Assembly (NCBI RefSeq): GCF_032854445.1
Contig: NW_027018297.1
Span: forward strand, 1 to 45,527
From: Liolophura sinensis
Taxonomy: Eukaryota; Mollusca; Polyplacophora; Chitonida; Chitonidae
DNA: 45,527 nucleotides
Direction of reading: 5' to 3'
Part shown: positions 1 through 10,899 of the stretch, piece by piece
How positions within the stretch are numbered: the first letter of the stretch is position 1
Layout of the letters: the number at the start of each line of letters is the position of its first letter
Position numbers and translations under genes: made by a program
The notes under the pieces: model-generated
Seen by the model: the letters and a program-made list of their open reading frames with translations, nothing else
Databases searched by the model: none
What the model was told of the DNA's origin: nothing

Positions 1-1650
1 CAATATTTATGTCATAATCACGTGCCCAGCAACGGCTCTTACTCCATGAAAACCAGGGATATATGCAATTTTTTAACAGCTGCCGATGCCTGGCCCAATT
101 CCGCATCTTTTGGAACCTTATAAATGTGGGTCAATGTTCAGTTGTACTTTTTACAGCAGACTGTGTCAAGTACCTTGTGTTTTTTATGTACAAATGGTGT
201 GGTTTTTCTACACGTAGATAAGGACATTGAGATTGTCTTGCACTTAGAAGTAAGACAATTGCTGGGTGAGTTAAATGGGCTTAGCCCAAAGAATTCAGGT
301 CTTCTGGGCTACCGAAGGGCACATAACATATAGTCAAAAGTTGAATATAGTAATGACCAGTCGCGATTGTACAGAGTACAGTGTAGCCGATTTCAATTAA
401 CAAAAAGACCAGGTAAAAATGCAAAAGTGGAAAAAACTGTTCCAGTGCTGCTGGTAAGAGGCTAATCCGACGTATTTTCTGACGAGAAATCGAATGGTGC
501 AAACCGCGTTGCTCTCCGACCAATACTTTTGGCTGTAGTGACAATTGAATGATCATTTATGTCATAATCACGTGCGTAGCAACGGCCCTTACTCCATGGA
601 AACCTGGAAAATTTGCAATTTTTCAACAGCTGCCGATGCCTGGCTCAATTCCGCATCGTTTGGCACCTTAATGATGTGTGTCTGTGGTCAGTTGTACTTT
701 TTACAGCAGACTGTATCAAGTACCTTGTGTTTTTCACGTACAAATGGTCTGGTTTTTCTACACGTAGATAAAAACATTGAGATTCTCTTGCACTTAGAAG
801 TAAGGCAATTGCTGGGTGAGTTAAATGGGCTTAGCCCAAAGATTTCAGGTCTTCTGGGCTACCGAAGGGCACATAACTTATAGTCAAAAGTTGAATATAG
901 TAATGACCAGTCGCGATTGTACAGAGTACAGTGTAGCCGATTTCAATTAACAAAAAGACCAGGCAAAAATGCAAAAGTGGAAAAAACTGTTCCAGTGTCT
1001 GCTAGTAAGAGGCTAATCCGACGTATTTTGTGACGAGAAATCGAATGGTGCAAACCGCGTTGCTCCCCGACCAATACTTTTGGCTGTAGTGACAATTGAA
1101 TGATCATTGATGTCATAATCACGTGCAAAGCAACGGCTCTTACTCCATGGAAACCAGGGAAATTTGCAATTTTTCAACAGCTGCCGATGCCTGGCTCAAT
1201 TCCGCATCTTTTGGCACCTTACTGAAGTGGGTCAGTGTTCAGTTGTACTTTTTACAGCAGACTGTGTCAAGTACCTTGTGTTTTTCGTGTACAAATGGTG
1301 TGGTTTTTCTACACGTAGATAAAGACATTGAGATTGTCTTGGACTTAGAAGTAAGGCAATTGCTGGGTGAGTTAAATGGGCTTAGCCCAAACATTTGACG
1401 TCTTCTGGGCTACCGAATGGCACATAACTTATAGTCAAAAGTTGAATATAGTAATGACCAGTCGCGATGGTACATAGTACAGTGTAGCCGATTTCAATTA
1501 ACAAAAAGACCAGGCAAAAATGCAAAATTGGAAAAATTGTTCCAGTGCTGCTGGTAAGAGGCTAATCCGACGTATTTTGTGACGACAAATCGAATGGTGC
1601 AATCCGCGTTGCTCTCCGACCAATACTTTTGGCTGTTGTGACAATTGAAT
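1..1650 (+). repeat. Monomers 1-3: CAATAT family, GTAGC/TTCACG family, AAAGC/GGAC family
   Basis: Monomers start at 1, 551 and 1102. The first opens with CAATATTTAT instead of GATCATTTAT and has ATAAATGTGGG, AAGGACATTG and ACATATAG; the same family recurs at 8154, 9801, 11449, 13096, 17489 and 23487. The second (GTAGC, AATGATGTG, TTCACG, AAAAACATTG) matches the monomers at 8703, 11998 and 14195. The third resembles those at 9252, 12547 and 14744, but keeps TTGTACTTTTTA where they have TTGTAGTTTTTA. The trio is therefore an older or diverged copy of monomers 16-18 in the six-monomer unit. The left edge of the window happens to fall on the monomer start chosen here. Confidence 0.9.
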
Positions 1651-2197
1651 GATCATTTATGTCATAATCACGTGCAAAGCAACGGCTCTTACTCCATGGA
1701 AACCAGGGAAATTTGCAATTTTTCAACAGCTGCCGATACCTGGCTCAATTCCGCATCTTTTCGCACCTTACTGAAGTGGGTCAGTGTTCAGTTGTACTTT
1801 TTACAGCAGACTGTATCAAGTACCTTGTGTTTTTTATGTACAAATATTGTGGTTTTTCTACACGTAGATAAAGACATTGAGATTGTCTTGCACTTAGAAG
1901 TAAGGCAATTGCTGGGTGAGTTAAATGGGCTGAGCCCAAAGATTTGAGGTCTTCTGGGCTACCGAAGGGCACATAACTTATAGTCAAAAGTTGAATATAG
2001 TAATGACCAGTCGCGATTGTACAGAGTACAGTGTAGCCGATTTCAATTAACAAAAAGACCAGGTAAAAATGCAAAAGTGGAAAAACTGTTCCAGTGCTGC
2101 TGGTAAGAGGCTAATCCGACGTATTTTGTGACGAGAAATCGAATGGTGCAAACCGCGTTGCTCTCCGACCAATACTTTTGGCTGTAGTGACAATTGA

Positions 2198-2223
2198 ATG
2201 ATCATTTATGTCATAATCACGTG
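2198..2223 (+). other. Paired palindromes ATGATCAT and CACGTG (representative copy)
   Basis: ATGATCAT (2198-2205) is followed twelve bases later by CACGTG (2218-2223), the canonical palindromic E-box bound by many bHLH proteins. The pair recurs once per monomer. CACGTG is lost in the monomers starting at 24036, 25683, 29527, 31682 and 44710. ATGATCAT is replaced in the CAATAT-start family. Regulatory meaning is inference only; a six-base match repeated with its monomer is weak evidence. Confidence 0.5.
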
Positions 2224-2337
2224 CCCAGCAACGGCTCTTACTCCATGGAAACCAGGGAAATTTGCAATTTTTTAACAGCTGCCGATGCCTGGCTCAATTC
2301 CGCATCTTTTGGCACCTTACTGAAGTGGGTCAGTGTT

Positions 2338-2384
2338 CAGTTGTACTTTTTACAGCAGACTGTATCAAGTACCTTGTGTTTTTT
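2338..2384 (+). other. Nearly invariant core of the monomer (representative copy in monomer 5)
   Basis: The stretch from CAGTTGTAC through CAGCAGACTGT to CCTTGTGTTTTT is almost unchanged in all monomers. The recurring variants are TTGTTC or TTGTAG near its left end and TGTGTC for TGTATC in the middle. It separates two segments dense in diagnostic sites. It is the longest identity tract I could see and the place where most hybrid monomers change family. No function is evident. Confidence 0.7.
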
Positions 2385-2475
2385 ATGTACAAATGGTCTG
2401 GTTTTTCTACACGTAGATAAAGACATTGAGATTGTCTTCGAATTAGAAGTAAGGCAATTGCTGGGTGAGTTAAAT

Positions 2476-2486
2476 GGGCTTAGCCC
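2476..2486 (+). other. Short inverted repeat GGGCT-T-AGCCC (representative copy)
   Basis: A perfect five-base inverted repeat with a one-base centre, present in most monomers. The centre varies freely (T, G or A). Arm variants are GGGCTTGGCCC in the E-like monomers and GGGATTAGCCC in monomers 50, 54 and 67; neither shows a compensating change in the other arm. Confidence 0.5.
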
Positions 2487-3297
2487 AAAGATTTGACGTC
2501 TTCTGGGCTACCGAAGGGCACATAACTTATAGTCAAAAGTTGAATATAGTAATGACCAGTCGCAAAGGTAAATAGTACAGTGTAGCCGATTTCAATTAAC
2601 AAAAAGACCAGGCAAAAATGCAAAATTGGAAAAATTGTTCCAGTGCTGCTGGTAAGAGGCTAATCCGACGTATTTTGTGACGACAAATCGAATGGTGCAA
2701 TCCGCGTTGCTCTCCGACCAATACTTTTGGCTGTTGTGACAATTGAATGATCATTTATGTCATAATCACGTGCAAAGCAACGGCTCTTACTCCATGGAAA
2801 CCAGGGAAATTTGCAATTTTTCAACAGCTGCCGATACCCGGCTCAATTCCGCATCTTTTGGCACCTTACTGAAGTGGGTCAGTGTTCAGTTGTACTTTTT
2901 ACAGCAGACTGTATCAAGTACCTTGTGTTTTTTATGTACAAATATTGTGGTTTTTCTACACGTAGATAAAGACATTGAGATTGTCTTGCACTTAGAAGTA
3001 AGGCAATTGCTGGGTGAGTTAAATGGGCTTAGCCCAAAGATTTGACGTCTTCTGGGCTACCGAAGGGCACATAACTTATAGTCAAAAGTTGAATATAGTA
3101 ATGACCAGTCGCGATGGTACATAGTACAGTGTAGCCGATTTCAATTAACAAAAAGACCAGGCAAAAATGCAAAATTGGAAAAATTGTTCCAGTGCTGCTG
3201 GTAAGAGGCTAATCCGACGTATTTTGTGACGACAAATCGAATGGTGCAATCCGCGTTGCTCTCCGACCAATACTTTTGGCTGTTGTGACAATTGAAT

Positions 3298-5450
3298 GAT
3301 CATTTATGTCATAATCACGTGCAAAGCAACGGCTCTTACTCCATGGAAACCAGGGAAATTTGCAATTTTTCAACAGCTGCCGATACCTGGCTCAATTCCG
3401 CATCTTTTGGCACCTTACTGAAGTGGGTCAGTGTTCAGTTGTACTTTTTACAGCAGACTGTATCAAGTACCTTGTGTTTTTTATGTACAAATATTGTGGT
3501 TTTTCTACACGTAGATAAAGACATTGAGATTGTCTTGCACTTAGAAGTAAGGCAATTGCTGGGTGAGTTAAATGGGCTTAGCCCAAAGATTTGAGGTCTT
3601 CTGGGCTACCGAAGGGCACATAACTTATAGTCAAAAGTTGAATATAGTAATGACCAGTCGCGATTGTACAGAGTACAGTGTAGCCGATTTTAATTAACAA
3701 AAAGACCAGGTAAAAATGCAAAAGTGGAAAAACTGTTCCAGTGCTGCTGGTAAGAGGCTAATCCGACGTATTTTGTGACGAGAAATCGAATGGTGCAATC
3801 CGCGATGCTCTCCGACCAATACTTTTGGCTGTAGCGACAATTCAATGATCATTTATGTCATAATCACGTGCCCAGCAACGGCTCTTACTCCATGGAAACC
3901 AGGGATATTTGCAATTTTTTAACAGCTGCTGATGCCTGGCTCAATTCCGCATCTTTTGGAACCTTATAAATGTGGGTCAGTGTTTAGTTGTACTTTTTAC
4001 AGCAGACTGTATCAAGTACCTGGTGTCTTTTATGTACAAATGGTGTGGTTTTTCTACACGTAGATAAAGACATTGAGATTGTCTTGCACTTAGAAGTAAG
4101 GCAATTGCTGGGTGAGTTAAATGGGCTTAGCCCAAAGATTTCAGGTCTTCTGGGCTACCGAAGGGCACATAACTTATAGTCAAAAGTTGAATATAGTAAT
4201 GACCAGTCGCGATGGTACATAGTACAGTGTAGCCGATTTCAATTAACAAAAAGACCAGGCAAAAATGCAAAATTGGAAAAATGTGACGAGAAATCGAATG
4301 GTGCAAACCGCGTTGCTCTCCGACCAATACTTTTGGCTGTAGTGACAATTGAATGATCATTTATGTCATAATCACGTGCCCAGCAACGGCTCTTACTCCA
4401 TGGAAACCAGGGAAATTTGCAATTTTTCAACAGCTGCCGATACCTGGCTCAATTCCGCATCTTTTGGCACCATATAAATGTGGGTCTGTGGTCAGTTGTA
4501 CTTTTTACAGCAGACTGTATCAAGTACCTTGTGTTTTTTATGTACAAATGGTGTGGTTTTTCTACACGTAGATAAAGACATTGAGATTGTCTTGGACTTA
4601 GAAGTAAGACAATTGCTTGGTGAGTTAAATGGGCTTAGCCCAAAGATTTGACGTCTTCTGGGCTACCGAAGGGCACATAACTTATAGTCAAAAGTTGAAT
4701 ATAGTAATGACCAGTCGCGATTGTACAGAGTACAGTGTAGCCGATTTCAATTAACAAAAAGACCAGGTAAAAATGCAAAAGTGGAAAAACTGTTCCAGTG
4801 CTGCTGGTAAGAGGCTAATCCGACGTATTTTGTGACGAGAAATCCAATGGTGCAAACCACGTTGCTCTCCGACCAATACTTTTGGCTGTAGCGACAATTC
4901 AATGATCATTGATGTCATAATCACGTGCCCATCAACGGCTCTTACTCCATGGAAACCAGGGATATTTGCAATTTTTTAACAGCTGCCGATGCCTGGCCCA
5001 ATTCCGCATTTTTGGCACCTTTTAAATGTGGGTCAGTGTTATTTGTACTTTTTACAGCAGACTGTATCAAGTACCTTGTGTTTTTTATGTACAAATTGTG
5101 TGGTTTTTCTACACGTAGATAAAGACATTGAGATTGTCTTGGACTTAGAAGTAAGACAATTGCTGGGTGAGTTAAATGGGCTTAGCCCAAAGATTTCAGG
5201 TCTTCTGGGCTACCGAAGGGCACATAACTTATAGTCAAAAGTTGAATATAGTAATGACCAGTCGCGATGGTACATAGTACAGTGTAGCCGATTTCAATTA
5301 ACAAAAAGACCAGGCAAAAATGCAAAATTGGAAAAATTGTTCCAGTGCTGCTGGTAAGAGGCTAATCCGACGTATTTTGTGACGACAAATCGAATGGTGC
5401 AATCCGCGTTGCTCTCCGACCAATACTTTAGGCTGTTGTGACAATTGAAT
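3298..5450 (+). repeat. Four-monomer higher-order unit, copy 1
   Basis: Monomers start at 3298 (ATATTGTGG family), 3847 (41-base deletion), 4355 (GATACCTGG with GGGTCTGTGG) and 4904 (CCATCAACGG, GCATTTTTGGCACC, TTTTAAATGTG). Most landmarks recur 2153-2154 bases later in copy 2, with only scattered differences, for example CTGGTGTC versus CTTGTGTC, CTTGGTGAG versus CTGGGTGAG and ATCCAATGG versus ATCGAATGG. The fourth monomer is 547 bases because two short deletions, one in GCATTTTTGG and one in GTGTTATTTG, are shared with copy 2. That pair was therefore copied together after the deletions arose. The tail of monomer 10 (GATGGTACATAG, TGTTGTGAC) matches monomer 6, so the exchange point lies in the tail. 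Confidence 0.92.
3847..4354 (+). repeat. Short monomer 8 with 41-base internal deletion
   Basis: Where full monomers read GGAAAAATTGTTCC ... CGTATTTTGTGACG, this one reads GGAAAAATGTGACG. The 41 bases from TGTTCC to TATTTT are missing and the junction is at 4282/4283. The rest of the monomer is collinear with the consensus. Only one base of homology is visible at the breakpoint. Confidence 0.93.
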
Positions 5451-7604
5451 GATCATTTATGTCATAATCACGTGCAAAGCAACGGCTCTTACTCCATGGA
5501 AACCAGGGAAATTTGCAATTTTTCAACAGCTGCCGATACCTGGCTCAATTCCGCATCTTTTGGCACCTTACTGAAGTGGGTCAGTGTTCAGTTGTACTTT
5601 TTACAGCAGACTGTATCAAGTACCTTGTGTTTTTTATGTACAAATATTGTGGTTTTTCTACACGTAGATAAAGACATTGAGATTGTCTTGCACTTAGAAG
5701 TAAGGCAATTGCTGGGTGAGTTAAATGGGCTTAGCCCAAAGATTTGAGGTCTTCTGGGCTACCGAAGGGCACATAACTTATAGTCAAAAGTTGAATATAG
5801 TAATGACCAGTCGCGATTGTACAGAGTACCATGTAGCCGATTTTAATTAACAAAAAGACCAGGTAAAAATGCAAAAGTGGAAAAAACTGTTCCAGTGCTG
5901 CTGGTAAGAGGCTAATCCGACGTATTTTGTGACGAGAAATCGAATGGTGCAATCCGCGATGCTCTCCGACCAATACTTTTGGCTGTAGCGACAATTCAAT
6001 GATCATTTATGTCATAATCACGTGCCCAGCAACGGCTCTTACTCCATGGAAACCAGGGATATTTGCAATTTTTTAACAGCTGCTGATGCCTGGCTCAATT
6101 CCGCATCTTTTGGAACCTTATAAATGTGGGTCAGTGTTTAGTTGTACTTTTTACAGCAGACTGTATCAAGTACCTTGTGTCTTTTATGTACAAATGGTGT
6201 GGTTTTTCTACACGTAGATAAAGACATTGAGATTGTCTTGCACTTAGAAGTAAGGCAATTGCTGGGTGAGTTAAATGGGCTTAGCCCAAAGATTTCAGGT
6301 CTTCTGGGCTACCGAAGGGCACATAACTTATAGTCAAAAGTTGAATATAGTAATGACCAGTCGCGATGGTACATAGTACAGTGTAGCCGATTTCAATTAA
6401 CAAAAAGACCAGGCAAAAATGCAAAATTGGAAAAATGTGACGAGAAATCGAATGGTGCAAACCGCGTTGCTCTCCGACCAATACTTTTGGCTGTTGTGAC
6501 AATTGAATGATCATTTATGTCATAATCACGTGCCCAGCAACGGCTCTTACTCCATGGAAACCAGGGAAATTTGCAATTTTTCAACAGCTGCCGATACCTG
6601 GCTCAATTCCGCATCTTTTGGCACCATATAAATGTGGGTCTGTGGTCAGTTGTACTTTTTACAGCAGACTGTATCAAGTACCTTGTGTTTTTTATGTACA
6701 AATGGTGTGGTTTTTCTACACGTAGATAAAGACATTGAGATTGTCTTGGACTTAGAAGTAAGACAATTGCTGGGTGAGTTAAATGGGCTTAGCCCAAAGA
6801 TTTGACGTCTTCTGGGCTACCGAAGGGCACATAACTTATAGTCAAAAGTTGAATATAGTAATGACCAGTCGCGATTGTACAGAGTACAGTGTAGCCGATT
6901 TCAATTAACAAAAAGACCAGGTAAAAATGCAAAAGTGGAAAAACTGTTCCAGTGCTGCTGGTAAGAGGCTAATCCGACGTATTTTGTGACGAGAAATCGA
7001 ATGGTGCAAACCACGTTGCTCTCCGACCAATACTTTTGGCTGTAGCGACAATTCAATGATCATTGATGTCATAATCACGTGCCCATCAACGGCTCTTACT
7101 CCATGGAAACCAGGGATATTTGCAATTTTTTAACAGCTGCCGATGCCTGGCCCAATTCCGCATTTTTGGCACCTTTTAAATGTGGGTCAGTGTTATTTGT
7201 ACTTTTTACAGCAGACTGTATCAAGTACCTTGTGTTTTTTATGTACAAATTGTGTGGTTTTTCTACACGTAGATAAAGACATTGAGATTGTCTTGGACTT
7301 AGAAGTAAGACAATTGCTGGGTGAGTTAAATGGGCTTAGCCCAAAGATTTCAGGTCTTCTGGGCTACCGAAGGGCACATAACTTATAGTCAAAAGTTGAA
7401 TATAGTAATGACATGTCGCGATTGTACAGAGTACAGTGTAGCCGGTTTCAATTAACAAAAAGACCAGGCAAATATGCAAAAGTGGAAAAACTGTTCCAGT
7501 GCTACTAGTAAGAGGCTAATCCGACGTATTTTGTGACGAGAAATCGAATGGTGCAAACCGCGTTGCTCTCCGACCAACACTTTTGGCTGTAGTGACAATT
7601 GAAT
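5451..7604 (+). repeat. Four-monomer higher-order unit, copy 2
   Basis: Monomers start at 5451, 6001, 6509 and 7058. The family order is the same as in copy 1. Differences seen include CAGAGTACCATGTAGCC in monomer 11 where copy 1 has CAGAGTACAGTGTAGCC, one extra A in its AAAAAACTG run (550 bases), and TGTTGTGAC at the end of monomer 12. From about 7410 the tail switches to the GACATGTCG, GCCGGTTTC, AAATATGC and CTACTAG haplotype. That haplotype leads into the six-monomer unit, and it marks the junction of two recombination blocks. Confidence 0.92.
6001..6508 (+). repeat. Short monomer 12 with the same 41-base deletion
   Basis: The junction is at 6436/6437 and identical to that of monomer 8, 2154 bases upstream, as expected of two copies of the four-monomer unit. 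It is followed by a GGGTCTGTGG monomer. Confidence 0.93.
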
Positions 7605-10600
7605 GTTCATTGATGTCATAATCACGTGCGTAGCAACGGCTCTTACTCCATGGAAACCAGGGAAATTTGCAATTTTTCAACAGCTGCCGATGCCTGGCTC
7701 AATTCCGCATCTTTTGGCACCTTACTGAAGTGGGTCAGTGTTCAGTTGTACTTTTTACAGCAGACTGTATCAAGTACCTTGTGTTTTTCATGTACAAATG
7801 GTGTGGTTTTTCTACACGTAGATAAAGACATTGAGATTGTCTTCGACTTAGAAGTAAGGCAATTGCTGGGTGAGTTAAATGGGCTTAGCCCAAAGATTTG
7901 ACGTCTTCTGGGCTACCGAAGGGCACATAACTTATAGTCAAAAGTTGAATATAGTAATGACCAGTCGCGATTGTACAGAGTACAGTGTAGCCGATTTCAA
8001 TTAACAAAAAGACCAGGCAAAAATGCAAAAGTGGAAAATCTGTTCCAGTGCTGCTGGTAAGAGGCTAATCCGACGTATTTTGTGACGAGAAATCGAATGG
8101 TGCAAACCGCGTTGCTCTCCGACCAATACTTTTGGCTGTAGCGACAATTCAATCAATATTTATGTCATAATCACGTGCCCAGCAACGGCTCTTACTCCAT
8201 GGAAACCAGGGATATTTGCAATTTTTTAACAGCTGCCGTTGCCTGGCCCAATTCCGCATCTTTTGGAACCTTATAAATGTGGGTCAATGTTCAGTTGTAC
8301 TTTTTACAGCAGACTGTGTCAAGTACCTTGTGTTTTTTATGTACAAATGGTGTGGTTTTTCTACACGTAGATAAGGACATTGAGATTGTCTTGCACTTAG
8401 AAGTAAGACAATTGCTGGGTGAGTTAAATGGGCTGAGCCCAAAGATTTGAGGTCTTCTGGGCTACCGAAGGGCACATAACTTATAGTCAAAAGTTGAATA
8501 TAGTAATGACCAGTCGCGATTGTACAGAGTACAGTGTAGCCGATTTCAATTAACAAAAAGACCAGGTAAAAATGCAAAAGTGGAAAAACTGTTCCAGTGC
8601 TGCTGGTAAGAGGCTAATCCGACGTATTTTGTGACGACAAATCGAATGGTGCAAACCGCGTTGCTCTCCGACCAATACTTTTGGCTGTAGTGACAATTGA
8701 ATGATCATTTATGTCATAATCACGTGCGTAGCAACGGCTCTTACTCCATGGAAACCAGGAAAATTTGCAATTTTTCAACAGCTGCCGATGCCTGGCTCAA
8801 TTCCGCATCGTTTGGCACCTTAATGATGTGTGTCTGTGGTCAGTTGTACTTTTTACAGCAGACTGTATCAAGTACCTTGTGTTTTTCACGTACAAATGGT
8901 GTGGTTTTTCTACACGTAGATAAAAACATTGAGATTCTCTTGCACTTAGAAGTAAGGCAATTGCTGGGTGAGTTAAATGGGCTTAGCCCAAAGATTTCAG
9001 GTCTTCTGGGCTACCGAAGGGCACATAACTTATAGTCAAAAGTTGAATATAGTAATGACCAGTCGCGATTGTACAGAGTACAGTGTAGCCGGTTTCAATT
9101 AACAAAAAGACCAGGCAAAAATGCAAAAGTGGAAAAACTGTTCCAGTGCTACTAGTAAGAGGCTAATCCGACGTATTTTGTGACGAGAAATCGAATGGTG
9201 CAATCCGCGTTGCTCTCCGACCAATACTTTTGGCTGTAGTGACAATTGAATGATCATTGATGTCATAATCACGTGCAAAGCAACGGCTCTTACTCCATGG
9301 AAACCAGGGAAATTTGCAATTTTTCAACAGCTGCCGATGCCTGGCTCAATTCCGCATCTTTTGGCACCTTACTGAAGTGGGTCAGTGTTCAGTTGTAGTT
9401 TTTACAGCAGACTGTGTCAAGTACCTTGTGTTTTTCATGTACAAATGGTGTGGTTTTTCTACACGTAGATAAAGACATTGAGATTGTCTTCGACTTAGAA
9501 GTAAGGCAATTGCTGGGTGAGTTAAATGGGCTTAGCCCAAACATTTGACGTCTTCTGGGCTACCGAAGGGCACATAACTTATAGTCAAAAGTTGAATATA
9601 GTAATGACCAGTCGCGATTGTACAGAGTACAGTGTAGCCGATTTCAATTAACAAAAAGACCAGGCAAAAATGCAAAAGTGGAAAATCTGTTCCAGTGCTG
9701 CTGGTAAGAGGCTAATCCGACGTATTTTTTGACGAGAAATCGAATGGTGCAAACCGCGTTGCTCTCCGACCAATACTTTTGGTTGTAGCGACAATTCAAT
9801 CAATATTTATGTCATAATCACGTGCCCAGCAACGGCTCTTACTCCATGGAAACCAGGGATATTTGCAATTTTTTAACAGCTGCCGATGCCTGGCCCAATT
9901 CCGCATCTTTTGGAACCTTATAAATGTGGGTCAATGTTCAGTTGTACTTTTTACAGCAGACTGTATCAAGTACCTTGTGTTTTTTATGTACAAATGGTGT
10001 GGTTTTTCTACACGTAGATAAGGACATTGAGATTGTCTTGCACTTAGAAGTAAGACAATTGCTGGGTGAGTTAAATGGGCTTGGCCCAAAGATTTCAGGT
10101 CTTCTGGGCTACCGAAGGGCACATAACATATAGTCAAAAGTTGAATATAGTAATGACCAGTCGCGATTGTACAGAGTACAGTGTAGCCGATTTCAATTAA
10201 CAAAAAGACCAGGTAAAAATGCAAAAGTGGAGAAAACTGTTCCAGTGCTGCTGGTAAGAGGCTAATCCGACGTATTTTGTGACGAGAAATCGAATGGTGC
10301 AAACCGCGTTGCTCTCCGACCAATACTTTTGGCTGTAGTGACAATTGAATGATCATTTATGTCATAATCACGTGCAAAGCAACGGCTCTTACTCCATGGA
10401 AACCAGGGAAATTTGCAATTTTTCAACAGCTGCCGATACCTGGCTCAATTCCGCATCTTTTGGCACCTTACTGAAGTGGGTCAGTGTTCAGTTGTACTTT
10501 TTACAGCAGACTGTATCAAGTACCTTGTGTTTTTTATGTACAAATATTGTGGTTTTTCTACACGTAGATAAAGACATTGAGATTGTCTTGGACTTAGAAG

Positions 10601-10899
10601 TAAGGCAATTGCTGGGTGAGTTAAATGGGCTTAGCCCAAAGATTTGAGGTCTTCTAGGCTACCGAAGGGCACATAACTTATAGTCAAAAGTTGAATATAG
10701 TAATGACATGTCGCGATTGTACAGAGTACAGTGTAGCCGGTTTCAATTAACTAAAAGACCAGGCAAATATGCAAAAGTGGAAAAACTGTTCCAGTGCTAC
10801 TAGTAAGAGGCTAATCCGACGTATTTTGTGACGAGAAATGGAATGGTGCAAACCGCGTTGCTCTCCGACCAACACTTTTGGCTGTAGTGACAATTGAAT
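7605..10899 (+). repeat. Six-monomer higher-order unit (3295 bases), copy 1
   Basis: Monomers start at 7605 (A: GTTCATTGATG, GTAGC), 8154 (B: CAATAT start, GCCGTTGCC), 8703 (C: GTAGC, AATGATG, TTCACG), 9252 (D: AAAGC, TTGTAGTTTTTA, CTTCGAC), 9801 (E: CAATAT start, GGGCTTGGCCC, ACATATAG) and 10351 (F: AAAGC, ATATTGTGG). Every landmark reappears 3295 bases later in copy 2. B and E are close relatives. The tail of F (from about 10707) carries the GACATGTCG and AACACTTTTG haplotype that also precedes monomer A at 7605. This shows where the two copies were joined. Confidence 0.94.

Larger units (their letters stand above)
1651..3297 (+). repeat. Monomers 4-6: ATATTGTGG family alternating with the CGAATTAG family
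   Basis: Starts are at 1651, 2200 and 2749, each 549 bases long. Monomers 4 and 6 carry AAAGC after CACGTG and ATATTGTGG. Monomer 5 carries CCAGC, GGTCTGG and CTTCGAATTAG. The order matches monomers 37-39 (19686, 20235, 20784), about 18 kb away, so this is one end of a long-range duplication. Monomer 5 has a private run near 2561-2576 (CGCAAAGGTAAATAG) where other copies have CGATGGTACATAG or CGATTGTACAGAG. The tails of monomers 5 and 6 share AAATTGG, GACGACAAATC, CAATCCGCG and TGTTGTGAC, a linked tail haplotype that usually precedes an ATATTGTGG monomer. Confidence 0.88.

Noticed and set aside
1380-1400. CRE-like TGACGTC in the many monomers that have GATTTGACGTCTTC
   Set aside because: Only seven of eight bases match, and the site is a variable diagnostic position (TGACG, TGAGG, TCAGG or TCACG), so conservation argues against a functional site.
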